DNA of 64,000 nucleotides from Caldilineaceae bacterium (GCA_026645575.1 JAPKMW010000042.1:21117-85116); one strand, 5' to 3'. Shown: positions 34,851 through 44,958, counted from the first letter of the stretch. Numbers and translations are program-made. Notes: generated by a model not told the origin, from the sequence alone.

Positions 34851-37367
34851 TTGATAGGGTGGACAACCAGCTTGAAACACGAAATTAACGCACTTTTTGA
34901 CGCTACCGTCGCCCAATGGTTTGCCCGGCAAGGGTGGGCGCCTTTCCCTTTTCAATGCGAAGTTTGGCAAGCCTATGCCAACGGCGAAAGCGGCCTGATC
35001 CACTCCCCCACCGGCACCGGCAAAACCTACGCTGCCTGGCTGGGGCCGGTGATGGCCTGGCTGGCTGACCATCCGCCGCCCTACCCACAGACTAAACGCA
35101 CCCAGGCCCCACCATTACAAGTGCTTTGGATCACCCCATTACGCGCCCTGGCCGCCGATACTGCCGAAGCATTAACTGCGCCGCTCCGTGATTTGGGGTT
35201 GCCGTGGACGGTCGAGACCCGCACCGGCGACACAGCGACCAGTGTCCGCAACCGGCAACGGGATCGCTTGCCGACGGCGCTCATTACAACGCCGGAAAGT
35301 TTGTCGCTCCTGCTGGCGCGGCCCAACGCTGAAGAACTCTTTGCCAGCTTGCAAGCGGTTATTGTCGATGAATGGCACGAACTCATGGCGACGAAGCGGG
35401 GCGTGCAGACCGAACTGGGTCTGGCCCGTCTACGTCGCTGGCGACCAGGGTTGCGCCTGTGGGGGCTTTCGGCGACGATGGGGAATCTGGAGACCGCCCT
35501 GCGCACACTCCTCGGCAACGCTGACTATGAAACGGGTGGAATTCCTACGGGTCGGCTGGTTCGTGGCGACATGAGCAAAACGATCCAATTTACTTCGGTC
35601 ATTCCAACCCAGATCGAACGCTTTCCGTGGGCCGGTCATCTGGGGTTGAGCCTGTTGCCTCGTGTGGTGGAGATCATTGCCGCTAATCGCACGACCTTGA
35701 TTTTTACCAACACCCGCAACCAAACCGAACGTTGGTATCAAGAACTGCTCGACGCCAAACCGGAGTGGGCGGGGGAGATTGCGCTGCACCACAGTTCCCT
35801 CGACGCCGCCACCCGCAGTTGGGTAGAGACTGAGTTGCGTACGGGCCGGTTGCGCGCGGTCGTCTGTACCTCTAGTTTGGATTTGGGGGTGGATTTTCCC
35901 ACGGTGGATGCAGTGTTGCAGGTGGGCAGTCCGAAAGGTGTGGCGCGCCTCATGCAGCGGGCGGGGCGCAGCGGTCATCAACCCGGCGTGCCCAGCCGCG
36001 TGGTCTGCGTGCCGACCCATGTGCTGGAATTGTTGGAAGTTTCGGCGGCGCGCATGGCAATGGCGGCTGGGCAGATTGAAGCGCGTCCGCCGGTCGAAAA
36101 GCCGTTGGATGTGTTGGTGCAACATCTGGTGACCATTGGCTTGGGGGGTGGCTTTACGGCGGAGGAGCTTTACCGGGAAGTGCGCACCGCCTATGCCTAC
36201 CGCAGCCTGACGCCGGTCGAATGGCAGTGGGCGCTCGACTTTGTCACCTCTGGTGGCAACGCGCTCAAAAGCTATGCCCAGTATAACCGCGTGGTGCAGC
36301 AGGATGACCGCTATGTGGTGCTGGACAAACAGATCGCCCAGACCCACCGCATGTCCATCGGCACGATTGTGAGCGATGCCATGTTGCAAGTGCAATATCT
36401 ACGGGGCGGCAAGATCGGTCAGCTTGAAGAGTCCTTTGCTTCCCGTTTGAAACCGGGGGATCGTTTTACCCTGGCCGGTCATGTGCTGGAATTTGTCCGG
36501 CTGCATGACATGAAGGTGTGGGTGCGCAAAGCAACCGGCACCAAAGGCATCATTCCCCGTTGGGCCGGCGGCTCCTTGCCCCTATCCGATGCGTTGACTG
36601 AGGCCATGCGCACCCGTCTGGCCGAAGCGCGAGAGGGTATTTATCATGATCAAGAAATGAGCGCCCTGGCTCCACTCTTTGCTGTGCAAAAGCGTTGGTC
36701 GGCCATCCCAGTGCGCGACGAGTTGTTGGTCGAAAGCACCAAGACGCGCGACGGTCATCATCTCTTTTTCTACCCTTTTGCGGGTCGGCTGGTGCATGAA
36801 GGGTTGGCGGCGTTGCTGGCCTATCGTCTTGCGCAGCGACAGCCGATCACTTTTACGCTGGCGGCCAACGATTATGGCTTTGAGCTACTCTCCGCTGACC
36901 CGGTTCCGCTGGACCCAGCACAGGCCCAAGCCCTCTTTACGACTGACCACCTGCTGGCCGACATCTTACAGAGCCTCAACGCCGCGGAGATGGCAAAGCG
37001 CCAGTTTCGTGAAATTGCGCGCGTGGCCGGTTTAGTCATCCAACGCTTCCCCGGTGGACAAAAAACAACCAAACAATTGCAAGCATCCAGCAGTCTGGTC
37101 TACGAGGTCTTGCAGGATTATGACCGTGACAATCTGCTCCTGGCCCAGGCGCAAAGCGAAGTGCTGCAACGCCAACTGGAAGCCAGCCGGTTGCAGGAAG
37201 CGCTGGACCGGATTGCCCAAAGCCGGATTACCCTCTCCCACCCGCCCCGCCCGACGCCCTTTGCTTTTCCGTTGCTGGTCGAGCGCATGCGCCATACGGT
37301 CACGTCCGAAACGCTGGAGGATCGGATTCGTAAATTGCAATTGCGTTATGAAAAGTGGGCAGGATGA
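34851..37367 (+). CDS. Ligase-associated DEXH-box helicase (Lhr-like)
   Basis: 838 aa. Start is TTG at 34851, or TTG at 34872; neither has a strong Shine-Dalgarno. Walker A is HSPTGTGKTYAAW (about residues 50-62), motif II is VDEWHEL, motif III is LSATMGN. The second RecA domain has TLIFTNTRNQTERWY, SSLDLGVDF and QRAGRSGHQPG (motif VI). A winged helix and the Lhr core domain follow. This is the ligase-associated DNA damage response helicase. Downstream a restriction-modification pair separates it from pdeM. Confidence 0.92.
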   Translation: MIGWTTSLKHEINALFDATVAQWFARQGWAPFPFQCEVWQAYANGESGLIHSPTGTGKTYAAWLGPVMAWLADHPPPYPQTKRTQAPPLQVLWITPLRALAADTAEALTAPLRDLGLPWTVETRTGDTATSVRNRQRDRLPTALITTPESLSLLLARPNAEELFASLQAVIVDEWHELMATKRGVQTELGLARLRRWRPGLRLWGLSATMGNLETALRTLLGNADYETGGIPTGRLVRGDMSKTIQFTSVIPTQIERFPWAGHLGLSLLPRVVEIIAANRTTLIFTNTRNQTERWYQELLDAKPEWAGEIALHHSSLDAATRSWVETELRTGRLRAVVCTSSLDLGVDFPTVDAVLQVGSPKGVARLMQRAGRSGHQPGVPSRVVCVPTHVLELLEVSAARMAMAAGQIEARPPVEKPLDVLVQHLVTIGLGGGFTAEELYREVRTAYAYRSLTPVEWQWALDFVTSGGNALKSYAQYNRVVQQDDRYVVLDKQIAQTHRMSIGTIVSDAMLQVQYLRGGKIGQLEESFASRLKPGDRFTLAGHVLEFVRLHDMKVWVRKATGTKGIIPRWAGGSLPLSDALTEAMRTRLAEAREGIYHDQEMSALAPLFAVQKRWSAIPVRDELLVESTKTRDGHHLFFYPFAGRLVHEGLAALLAYRLAQRQPITFTLAANDYGFELLSADPVPLDPAQAQALFTTDHLLADILQSLNAAEMAKRQFREIARVAGLVIQRFPGGQKTTKQLQASSSLVYEVLQDYDRDNLLLAQAQSEVLQRQLEASRLQEALDRIAQSRITLSHPPRPTPFAFPLLVERMRHTVTSETLEDRIRKLQLRYEKWAG

Positions 37368-37464
37368 GCAGTTTGGCTTCTCTGCCAGGTCGGCGCTTGC
37401 ATTTGGTCCTAGAACGGATGTGTTGTATGATAGCGCTATTCTTTCTCTAAGCCAGGAGCGCCGC

Positions 37465-38799
37465 TTGAATCAACTCACGTTACCACTAGAGCTTGTAACC
37501 GCAAAAGAAGCAAATTACAAAGATCGCGCTATCAACCGGCTAACCAATCAAGACAAAGCGTTTCATGACTGGTATCGTTTTGTTTTGTCTTACCCCGCGC
37601 ATTTGGTGAGAGACTATATTCAAGATTTCGGCTTGGATGGCAACAGTACATTACTTGACCCCTTCTGCGGGACAGGCACCACTATTGTTGAGGCCAAACG
37701 CAATCGTATTGCCGGCATTGGGATTGAAGCAAATCCCTTTGCCCACTTTGCCGGCTCTGTTAAATTGCAATGGAATCTTGATCCTGATGGGCTGCGCAAG
37801 TTTGCTCATAACATAGCCGAACAAGCTCGATCTCAGTTGATGCAGCAAGGGATTGATGATCAGGTAAAATTTCGTGGCAATATGGACGCGCTACCCTTAC
37901 TAACCCTGCCGGTGGAAGCAGAAAAATTGTTGATTAAGGACTCGATCAGTGTGCTGCCGCTTCACAAAATTCTTGTACTGCGTAACTGTTTAAACCAATA
38001 TCAGGGTTCTGCCTTTTATGCTCATGCGCGCCTGGCTCTCGCCAAAACCATTGTATTTTGTGCCAGCAATGTTCGCTTTGGCCCAGAGATTAGCATCGGC
38101 AAAGCAAAAATTGATGTTGCGGTACTTGCACCCTGGTTGGCCGAAATTGAACAGATGGCAAAAGATTTGAAGACGGTCGCTGGACAATCCTTTCCCCCTG
38201 CTCTCATTCATCATGCGGATGCGCGTCAGCTTTCTACGTTAATTCCCCCCCGCTCTGTCGATGCGGTCATTACGTCGCCGCCCTATCCCAATGAGAAGGA
38301 TTACACCCGAACCACGCGCCTTGAATCGATTATTTTAGAATTTGTGAACAATAACGCTGAACTGCGCATCTTCAAAAAAGGTTTGTTGCGCTCCAACACG
38401 CGCGGAGTCTATAAAGAGGATACGGATGATCAATGGATTGCGCACCATACAAACATTAATGAATTAGCCGCCCAGATTGAAGCACGTCGCATTGCCCTCA
38501 ACAAAACTTCCGGCTTTGAAAGACTTTATGCCAAAGTCACCAAACTCTACTTTGGCGGCATGGCGCGTCACCTGGCCGAATTGCGAACCGTGTTGCGACC
38601 AGGCGCAAAACTGGCGTACGTTGTTGGCGATCAAGCATCGTATTTACAGATATTAATTCGCACCGGTCAACTTTTGGCTGAAATTGCCGAAGATCTTGGC
38701 TATCGCGTTGATCGCATCGACCTCTTTAGAACCAGAGCCGCAACGGCAACCAAAACCGAACTGCGCGAGGAAGTTGTCGTCCTCGAATGGATGGGATAA
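37465..38799 (+). CDS. DNA methyltransferase (DPFCGTGT / TSPPY type) of a restriction-modification system
   Basis: 444 aa. I chose TTG at 37465 because AGGAG lies 6 nt upstream and the sequence after it (LPLELVTAKEANYKD) looks coding; a longer frame would overlap the helicase gene. Motif I is LLDPFCGTGTTIVEAKRN (about residues 63-80), and the catalytic motif IV is VITSPPYPNEKDY (about 268-280). TSPPY points to amino methylation, most often N4-cytosine. The large insert between the motifs may hold the target recognition region. The gene is AT-richer than the helicase and pdeM around it. The restriction enzyme gene follows after one base. Confidence 0.85.
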   Translation: MNQLTLPLELVTAKEANYKDRAINRLTNQDKAFHDWYRFVLSYPAHLVRDYIQDFGLDGNSTLLDPFCGTGTTIVEAKRNRIAGIGIEANPFAHFAGSVKLQWNLDPDGLRKFAHNIAEQARSQLMQQGIDDQVKFRGNMDALPLLTLPVEAEKLLIKDSISVLPLHKILVLRNCLNQYQGSAFYAHARLALAKTIVFCASNVRFGPEISIGKAKIDVAVLAPWLAEIEQMAKDLKTVAGQSFPPALIHHADARQLSTLIPPRSVDAVITSPPYPNEKDYTRTTRLESIILEFVNNNAELRIFKKGLLRSNTRGVYKEDTDDQWIAHHTNINELAAQIEARRIALNKTSGFERLYAKVTKLYFGGMARHLAELRTVLRPGAKLAYVVGDQASYLQILIRTGQLLAEIAEDLGYRVDRIDLFRTRAATATKTELREEVVVLEWMG

Positions 38800-38800
38800 G

Positions 38801-39604
38801 ATGGGGCGCACACAAAACCGCTACACACAAATCATTGAGAAAATCTTTTTTCGTCATTACCAGACTGGTGCTACCGAAGTCACTTTTGAGCGTAGCGAAA
38901 TTAACGAAGTTGCCGCCGAGCTTGGCTTAAAACAAATTAGCAATGTTGGTGATGCGGTATACTCATTCCGCTTTCGTGCCGATTTACCCCAAAGTATTAA
39001 ACAAACTGCGCCTGTTGGCCTTGAATGGGTTATCCGTCAAGCCGGTATCAGTCGCTACAAATTTGTTCTGACCAAATTTGTCAACATTGTTCCGACCGAA
39101 GGATTGGTCGTTACCAAAATTCCGGAAGCAACTCCTGGCGTGATTGCGAAATACGCGTTGGATGATGAACAAGCCCTCTTGGCAAAACTGCGCTATAACC
39201 GGCTCATTGATATTTTTACAGGAATTACCTGTTACTCGTTGCAAAATCATCTACGCACCACTGTTCCCAACTTAGGGCAGGTAGAGACGGATGAAGTTTA
39301 CATTGGCATTGATGCTTGTGGCGCTCATTACGTGCTGCCGGTTCAAGCCAAAGGTGGCAGGGATAAGCTGGGTGTCGTACAAATTGAGCAGGATGTTGCT
39401 ATGTGTGAAAGCAAATTCCCGACGCTCATTTGCCGACCCATTGCTGCCCAATTTATGGAAGATAGTGTGATTGCGCTTTTTCAATTTGAACAAACCCCAG
39501 AAGGTATTGGTATCTTAGCCGAGAAGCATTATAAACTTGTTACTCCCGACCAACTCTCGCCGGAGGAACTGGCACGTTATGTTCAAAGAACGCTGCAATC
39601 GTGA
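38801..39604 (+). CDS. Probable type II restriction endonuclease
   Basis: 267 aa from the ATG at 38801, directly after the methyltransferase stop. The sequence ETDEVYIGIDACGAHYVLPVQAKGG (about residues 160-184) fits a PD-(D/E)XK core of the form Asp, spacer, Gln-x-Lys. The position next to a TSPPY methyltransferase makes this the cognate endonuclease. Recognition site unknown. Its composition matches the methyltransferase and not the flanking repair genes. It may extend in frame to 38684, but that would overlap the methyltransferase. Confidence 0.75.
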   Translation: MGRTQNRYTQIIEKIFFRHYQTGATEVTFERSEINEVAAELGLKQISNVGDAVYSFRFRADLPQSIKQTAPVGLEWVIRQAGISRYKFVLTKFVNIVPTEGLVVTKIPEATPGVIAKYALDDEQALLAKLRYNRLIDIFTGITCYSLQNHLRTTVPNLGQVETDEVYIGIDACGAHYVLPVQAKGGRDKLGVVQIEQDVAMCESKFPTLICRPIAAQFMEDSVIALFQFEQTPEGIGILAEKHYKLVTPDQLSPEELARYVQRTLQS

Positions 39605-39628
39605 CAATCAGGCATTACAAACGTATTT

Positions 39629-40288
39629 ATGATGACAGTCAATGACCACGAATTACAAATTGCTGACGAAACCCTTTACCTGTTACCCGAACGCGCCCTC
39701 TTCTGGCCGCGCACGAAAACGCTTTTTATCGCCGATCCCCATTTGGGCAAAGCGGCTACCTTTCGCGCCCATGCCATTCCGCTGCCGGAGGGTAATACCG
39801 TCGCCGAGTTGCAGCGGCTCAGTGGAGCTATCAACCGCACCGGCGCTGACAAACTGATCATTCTGGGGGATCTTTTTCATACAGCGAAAGGACGCGAAGA
39901 GGCTGTTCTAAATGCCGTAACCGCCTGGCGTGAACAGTATGCTACTCTCGCCATCTACCTTGTGCGCGGCAACCATGATCGTCATGCTGGTGACCCGCCA
40001 GCCGAATGGCGCTTTACCGTGAGTGATGGGCCAACCCCTGGGCCGTATTGGGTGCTAAACCATGAACCATTGACGCCAGAAAATGGCTACGCCCTTGCCG
40101 GTCATCTCCACCCGGCGGTGCAGCTCACCGGCAAAGGCAAACAAGCGCTGAAATTACCCTGTTTTTGGTTTGGGGAAAGGTGCGGGGTGCTGCCCGCCTT
40201 TGGTGATTTTATCGATCACGGCACGATCCGTCCGCAGCGGGGGGATCGGGTCTTTGTGGTGGCAGAGGACAAGGTGTTGGCGGTGTAG
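39629..40288 (+). CDS. pdeM: Ligase-associated DNA damage response endonuclease PdeM
   Basis: 219 aa. The calcineurin-like metallophosphoesterase motifs are all present: IADPHLGK, ILGDLFHT, VRGNHDRH, LNHEP and AGHLHP. Length and motif order match PdeM, the fourth member of the ligase-associated repair set. It is separated from the helicase gene by the restriction-modification pair, but remains on the same strand. Confidence 0.9.
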   Translation: MMTVNDHELQIADETLYLLPERALFWPRTKTLFIADPHLGKAATFRAHAIPLPEGNTVAELQRLSGAINRTGADKLIILGDLFHTAKGREEAVLNAVTAWREQYATLAIYLVRGNHDRHAGDPPAEWRFTVSDGPTPGPYWVLNHEPLTPENGYALAGHLHPAVQLTGKGKQALKLPCFWFGERCGVLPAFGDFIDHGTIRPQRGDRVFVVAEDKVLAV

Positions 40289-40319
40289 AGCCGCCCATCG
40301 GCTAAATAGCTGAGATAGC

Positions 40320-40823
40320 TTACTGCTCTTCCATTGGTTCGAGAATGATCACGGGTATTTGACGTTTGGTTCGTTCTTGGTACTCCGTGAAATACGGATA
40401 CATGGCGACAAGCCTTGACCAAAAAGTCTCGCGCTCGTGAGGGGTGGCTACCACAGCGCGAACTTTCACTTGGGAACGCATCACCTGTACGAGCGCTTCT
40501 CCACTGTGCTGGAGATTGAGCCACCACGTTGGATTTTGGTCACTTCCTGAGTAGGCAGCAGCGATGATAAAGCGTTTGCCATCAGGAATATAGATGAGCG
40601 GGATGGTACGTGACTTCCCGGTCTTGCGACCGCGCACGGTAAGCAGCAGGGTTGGATACTTTTTGATTTGTGCTTTGCCGTTGGTAAGACGGTATAACAG
40701 AACGTGCAACTGCGTGAACAGCCGCACAATGGGCCGCATCGGCTTATGTCGAAGCACCCTTGATGCTAGTGAGAAAAGGTAGGATTTCTCGGTGTTGGTT
40801 GGCGACGCTGACCTACTTGACAT
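40320..40823 (-). CDS. Deazaflavin (F420)-dependent nitroreductase family protein
   Basis: 167 aa from the ATG at 40823 (AAGGAG 8 nt upstream; the ATG at 40841 is an alternative). The core TVRGRKTGKSRTIPLIYIPDGKRFI and WWLNLQHSGEALVQV matches the Ddn-type F420H2-dependent quinone reductase family. The N-terminus is amphipathic and may touch the membrane. It follows the DUF2200 gene on the same strand. The presence of such enzymes suggests that the host makes F420. Confidence 0.85.
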   Translation of the reverse strand: MSSRSASPTNTEKSYLFSLASRVLRHKPMRPIVRLFTQLHVLLYRLTNGKAQIKKYPTLLLTVRGRKTGKSRTIPLIYIPDGKRFIIAAAYSGSDQNPTWWLNLQHSGEALVQVMRSQVKVRAVVATPHERETFWSRLVAMYPYFTEYQERTKRQIPVIILEPMEEQ

Positions 40824-40863
40824 AGTGATGACTCCTTCCATGTCGTTCCTTCTGACGAACAAT

Positions 40864-41214
40864 TTATTGCCGCAGAATTTTCGCCATCGGCTTTCCTTTG
40901 GCGATCTCATCAATCAGCTTGTCTAGGTAGCGGATTTTTTGCATCAGCGGGTCTTCGATCTCCTCAATGCGCACACCACACACGACGCCCTTGATCAGCG
41001 CACGATTCGGGTGAAGGGCAGGGGCTTGCGCAAAGAAGGTCTCAAAATCGTTTTCCTGTTCGATTTGCTGCTGTAAGCCGGCTTGGTCATAGCCCGTCAA
41101 CCAGCAAATGGCCTGGTCAACTTCAGCTTTTGTGCGATTTTTTCGTTCCGCTTTTTGCACATAGAGCGGATAAACCCCTGAAAAGGGTGTCGTGAAAATG
41201 CGATGCTTCGCCAT
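40864..41214 (-). CDS. DUF2200 family protein
   Basis: 116 aa, AGGAGG before the ATG. The sequence [20 protein letters not shown] and [20 protein letters not shown] is characteristic of the uncharacterised DUF2200 family. The usual length is similar, so the gene looks complete. No function is known. The deazaflavin-dependent protein starts about 40 nt downstream. Confidence 0.88.
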   Translation of the reverse strand: MAKHRIFTTPFSGVYPLYVQKAERKNRTKAEVDQAICWLTGYDQAGLQQQIEQENDFETFFAQAPALHPNRALIKGVVCGVRIEEIEDPLMQKIRYLDKLIDEIAKGKPMAKILRQ

Positions 41215-41280
41215 CGTGATTCCTCCTATGGATTCGCTTCCGCTCCGCCGGTTGGGCTGCGCCGACCTCTGCGCAGCGTG

Positions 41281-41697
41281 TCAGCAGTCGAATACGAACC
41301 AGCAGATGTCGTTGCGCAACCGCTGATCGTCCAACACAAGCTCGCGAATCGCCGCCGGCAACTGCTCCCGTTGCCATTGACACTCCATGCGACCGGCCTC
41401 GTCCCGTTCACCGGCAACGACGGCGGCACGGGCCGCCTTGATGGCATAGGCGGCTGCGCCTAACTCATGGGCCGCCACATGCGCCACGGCGGCTGCTTGT
41501 CCGGCGGCATAGGCCGCTTCTCTGGCCGCGCCGCGCAAATCTCTGGCGGCGGCCATGGCGTGACCGGCAGCCGTGCGCGCTTCCGTCATCCTGATTTCAC
41601 CGTGCGCCCATGCCCGCACCTGCGCGATGGTGTGACGCGGTCGCAGATCGGCCGGTTGCGTCGCCTCGAATAGAGGCAGGACATGTTCAGATATGCG
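41281..41697 (-). pseudogene. N-terminally truncated putative immunity protein (Ala-rich family)
   Basis: The open frame runs from just after a TAA at 41698-41700 to the stop at 41281, but no usable start exists until a GTG at 41619. Sequence upstream of that GTG (EHVLPLFEATQPADLRPRHT) is still family-like, so the true N-terminus has been lost. The rest (VRAWAHGEIRMTEARTAAGH and the Ala-rich VAHVAAHELGAAAYAIKAAR) resembles a family annotated as putative immunity proteins. Its 5' edge coincides with the 3' edge of the truncated acetyltransferase. Confidence 0.6.
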
Positions 41698-41995
41698 TTA
41701 CCCCTTGCTGCTTGGCTTTCTCCTCCATTTTGCGCAGCAAGGCCGCGCCGTACCCTTGCTTGCGGTAGGGCTTTTCCAGCCAGAGATCGGTGATATAAAA
41801 CCACTTGCCATAGTGAAGGCCGCTGACAGAGCCGATAAACACTTCCCCATCCAGCGCAACAAAGCCATGTCTTGTCTCAGGTATATCCGGTATGCCGTAT
41901 TCCAGCGCATGCTCGCGGAAGCCTGCCAACTCGCGCGCATATTCGGCATCGGTCATGTCACGTTCAAGAAGATGGATAGCCATAACGGTATTCAT
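41687..41995 (-). pseudogene. GNAT acetyltransferase, C-terminally truncated
   Basis: 102 aa. Sequence GEVFIGSVSGLHYGKWFYIT and LWLEKPYRKQGYGAALLRKM has GNAT motif A, but the protein stops right after EKAKQQGVTHI, where the family normally continues for about 40 residues with motif B. The start ATGA overlaps the stop of the fragment upstream. It may still be translated, but it is unlikely to be a full enzyme. Confidence 0.6.
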
Positions 41996-42241
41996 ACACT
42001 TCCGGTTGTAATTGCGCCAGATCGCGCGTAATTCACGACAAGGACGCCTTGTGCGTTGACATTGCTTTCTGTCACTTTAAACGCCGCCGGGATCGTGTCA
42101 TCGGCAAACAACCGCTTGCCGACGCCCAACGTTACCGAATAGATCATCAGCCAGAACATATCACACCACGTCCCACTCTTCAGGAACCTGGAGACCAAAT
42201 CTGGTTGGTCAGTCGCAGCACGTTGGCCGCAATTCCGGTTC
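41992..42241 (-). pseudogene. C-terminal fragment of a DHFR/RibD-C family reductase
   Basis: In this frame the last 65 residues (WCDMFWLMIYSVTLGVGKRL, then FKVTESNVNAQGVLVVNYAR and AITTGSV) match the end of bacterial dihydrofolate reductase-like RibD C-terminal proteins. The first two thirds of the family are missing and the frame runs into argH. This is a decayed 3' remnant, not a gene. Together with the two truncated genes beside it, it marks a deletion-prone stretch. Confidence 0.65.
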
Positions 42242-43618
42242 CTATGCACCCAACCAATTCCGCAACTTGCCGATCTGCTCCAACACCGCCCGGCGACTGG
42301 TGCCACCGGCGGCGTCGCGTTGCTCGACGCTCTGCTCAAAGTTCCAGACCTGCATGACATCTGCTTCAAAGGCGTGATGCAACGTCAGCAGATCCTCCAG
42401 GGTCAATTCCGAAAGTGGCACGGCTTGCACCTCCGCCATGCGCACCGCCGCGCCGGCGACATGATGCGTTTCGCGAAAGGGCACCCCCTTGCGCACCAGA
42501 TATTCGGCGAGGTCGGTTGCCAACAACTCTGTAGAGAGCGCCGCCCGCAGCGCTGCCTGGTTGGGGGTCATGGTCGAGATGACGCCACAGGCAATTTGCA
42601 GCGAACTGCTAACGCTGTGGATGGCGTCGAAAAGTGGCTCTTTGTCCTCTTGCAGGTCTTTGTTGTAGGTGGTGGGCAAGCCTTTGAGTGTCGTCATCAA
42701 GCCGGTCATGCTGCCCATCACCCGGCCCGACTTGCCGCGCAGCAGTTCGAGCGCGTCGGGGTTTTTCTTTTGTGGCATAATGCTGCTGCCGGTGCTATAG
42801 GCATCGGCCAGGGTGACAAAGCCAAATTCACGGCTGCTATAGATGATCAGATCTTCGGCCAGACGGCTCAGGTGAACCATCGTCAGCGTACCCCAGAAGA
42901 GAAATTCGGCAATAAAATCGCGGTCAGCGACGCCATCCATGCTGTTGTGGGTGATGTCCTGGAATCCCAAATCGGCGGCCATCTGTTGCCGGTCGACGCG
43001 GAAGGGGTTGCCGGCCAGGGCGCCGCTCCCCAGCGGCATGACATTGACCCGCGCCGTCAACTCGGTCAACCGTTCAGCATCGCGCTGCCAGCCCCAGGCG
43101 TGACTGAGCAACCAGTGGCTCCAGCGGATCGGCTGGGCCGGTTGGAGGTGGGTATAGCCCGGCATCAACAGATCGATCTCGGCCTCGGCCCGATCCACGG
43201 CGACACGAATCAATTGGCGCAGATGTTGCTGAAGCTGCGAGATTTCTTCGCGTAACCAGAGGCGTGTGTCAGTCGCTACTTGGTCGTTGCGACTGCGACC
43301 TGTGTGTAACTTGCCCCCTACAGACCCGATCAGTTCGGTCAGCCGCCGTTCGTTGGCCGTGTGAATGTCCTCATCATGGGGTTTGATCACAAACTCGCCC
43401 CGCCGCCACTCATCCGCCACCTGTTCCAGCCCAGCGACAATTTGGTCGGCTTCGCTGTTGGTTAGGATGCCGGCACGGGCCAACCCCCGTGCATAGGCTT
43501 GACTGCCCAAAAGATCGACTGCCCAAAAGCGTTTATCAAAGCTAATGGACGCGTTAAACTGCTCCATCAAGGGGTCAGTGGCGCCAGTGAAACGACCGCC
43601 CCAAAGTTTATTCGACAT
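42242..43618 (-). CDS. argH: Argininosuccinate lyase
   Basis: 458 aa, full length. The fumarase/aspartase superfamily signature [20 protein letters not shown] contains the flexible catalytic loop. [17 protein letters not shown] and the start KLWGGRFTG are typical of ArgH. It catalyses the last step of arginine synthesis, argininosuccinate to arginine and fumarate, in the cytosol. Its ATG lies inside the last codons of the CPBP protease gene (11-nt overlap) with AAGGAG upstream. No other arg gene is adjacent. Confidence 0.97.
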   Translation of the reverse strand: MSNKLWGGRFTGATDPLMEQFNASISFDKRFWAVDLLGSQAYARGLARAGILTNSEADQIVAGLEQVADEWRRGEFVIKPHDEDIHTANERRLTELIGSVGGKLHTGRSRNDQVATDTRLWLREEISQLQQHLRQLIRVAVDRAEAEIDLLMPGYTHLQPAQPIRWSHWLLSHAWGWQRDAERLTELTARVNVMPLGSGALAGNPFRVDRQQMAADLGFQDITHNSMDGVADRDFIAEFLFWGTLTMVHLSRLAEDLIIYSSREFGFVTLADAYSTGSSIMPQKKNPDALELLRGKSGRVMGSMTGLMTTLKGLPTTYNKDLQEDKEPLFDAIHSVSSSLQIACGVISTMTPNQAALRAALSTELLATDLAEYLVRKGVPFRETHHVAGAAVRMAEVQAVPLSELTLEDLLTLHHAFEADVMQVWNFEQSVEQRDAAGGTSRRAVLEQIGKLRNWLGA

Positions 43619-44696
43619 AGTCTACTCCTTGTCCGCGTTGCATTGGTTCGTGTTGCATCCGTTCATGGTAAACGACTTCATGATGCACGGATTCCTGATG
43701 AATTGGTGGTTGGCGTATATCACGGTAAGTTGCCAGCGCCGGTTGTAGCGTAACGGCGCCATAACGCCACTGCACCCAAAGTATGGTTAACAGCAGGCCC
43801 AGCAGGATCGCCACAATGCCAGTTAACCCGGCTTCTGGTCCAAAGGCGCCGCCTGTCCACAAGGCTGGCCCAGTTTGGCGAATGGCAATCAAAGCGGTGT
43901 CACTCAAATCATTGCCGCTGACCCGAAAGCCGTAAACGCTGCCTTGAAAAAAATTCCAGGTGATGTGTAGGCCAATTGGCAAGCCCAGGCGACCGGTCAG
44001 TACATAACCCAGACCCAGAAAAATGCCCGCTAGCATCAAAGCAAAAGTGCTGATCCAGGTACTGTTCGGGTTGAGAATATGGAGGAAGCCAAAAATGAGC
44101 GATGAGAGTAGCCAGGCCATGATAATTGCCAGTCGCGGTCGCTGCGTTGCAAAGTTAAAGCCTTCCGCCAAATTGCGCAAGTGATACCCGCGCGATAGCA
44201 ACTCCTCGTTGATACCGACGGCGGTAAAGAGAAAAATCGGTTGAAGGATGGCAATGGCAAAGGTTGTGTTTGGTAGTGTCGTATGCAGATATCCCGTCAC
44301 CGTGATCCAACCCAGCGCCCATTCACTACCAAAGATCAGGGTCATCAATCCGGCGCCCAACAGTAATCCAAAACTCAGATCTTCCCACCAGTGGCGATCC
44401 AGATGTAGTCCAAGATCGGCCAAGGGGCGGTAGTCAATTTTACGCGCCATTAACCAGGTCAGGCCAATGACCAGGAGCGCGTTCACGCTATAAAAGAGCA
44501 GTTCGCCGGCAATGGGCGCCAACGCCGGAAGAATGACGATCAGGGCGGCAGCTAGTGGTGAGCGAATCACTAGGCTCGAAGCAAGCTGGATGACCACCCA
44601 CAGCAGGGAATAGAGGGCCACGCGCCAGCCGGCGCGCCAACGGCGTTCTGTGCAATTCCAAAAAAGTCGATTGACCGCTTTTATCACCCACAGCAT
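43608..44696 (-). CDS. CPBP family intramembrane metalloprotease with His-rich tail
   Basis: 362 aa with about eight membrane segments. The Abi/CPBP motifs are present: [14 protein letters not shown] (EExxxR type), FGFLHILNP and [11 protein letters not shown]. The last 40 residues are cytosolic and unusual, with repeated His-x-Glu ([20 protein letters not shown]). It overlaps argH by 11 nt and so is probably co-transcribed. Upstream, TTAGCCATTGTGAAAA is repeated twice (44717-44748). Function of the protease here is unknown. Confidence 0.88.
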   Translation of the reverse strand: MLWVIKAVNRLFWNCTERRWRAGWRVALYSLLWVVIQLASSLVIRSPLAAALIVILPALAPIAGELLFYSVNALLVIGLTWLMARKIDYRPLADLGLHLDRHWWEDLSFGLLLGAGLMTLIFGSEWALGWITVTGYLHTTLPNTTFAIAILQPIFLFTAVGINEELLSRGYHLRNLAEGFNFATQRPRLAIIMAWLLSSLIFGFLHILNPNSTWISTFALMLAGIFLGLGYVLTGRLGLPIGLHITWNFFQGSVYGFRVSGNDLSDTALIAIRQTGPALWTGGAFGPEAGLTGIVAILLGLLLTILWVQWRYGAVTLQPALATYRDIRQPPIHQESVHHEVVYHERMQHEPMQRGQGVDYVE

Positions 44697-44945
44697 GGGG
44701 CGTCTATATCCTCTTAGCCATTGTGAAAATTAGCCATTGTGAAAAGATAGAATAATAGTCAGTAGTTCGCAGCCACTCTAGGATAAGTGTGACTACATTT
44801 CACGCTACTGATAGTAGGTATTGTATATCGACAGGGGAGTTTTCTTAGAATCGCTCTTTGCTTTGTCGCGTTTACAGGGGGGCGGACAATTTGTACTCGC
44901 ATGGCGTACCGTATCAAAATTTTGGGGGCGTCCTTCAACTTGTGC

Positions 44946-44951
44946 TACAAT
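44946..44951 (+). promoter_or_regulatory. Candidate -10 box (TACAAT) of rsmG
   Basis: TGTGCTACAAT carries an extended -10-like element whose TACAAT ends 7 nt before the ATG at 44959. There is no Shine-Dalgarno, so the message may be leaderless. Confidence 0.45.
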
Positions 44952-44958
44952 AAACGAC

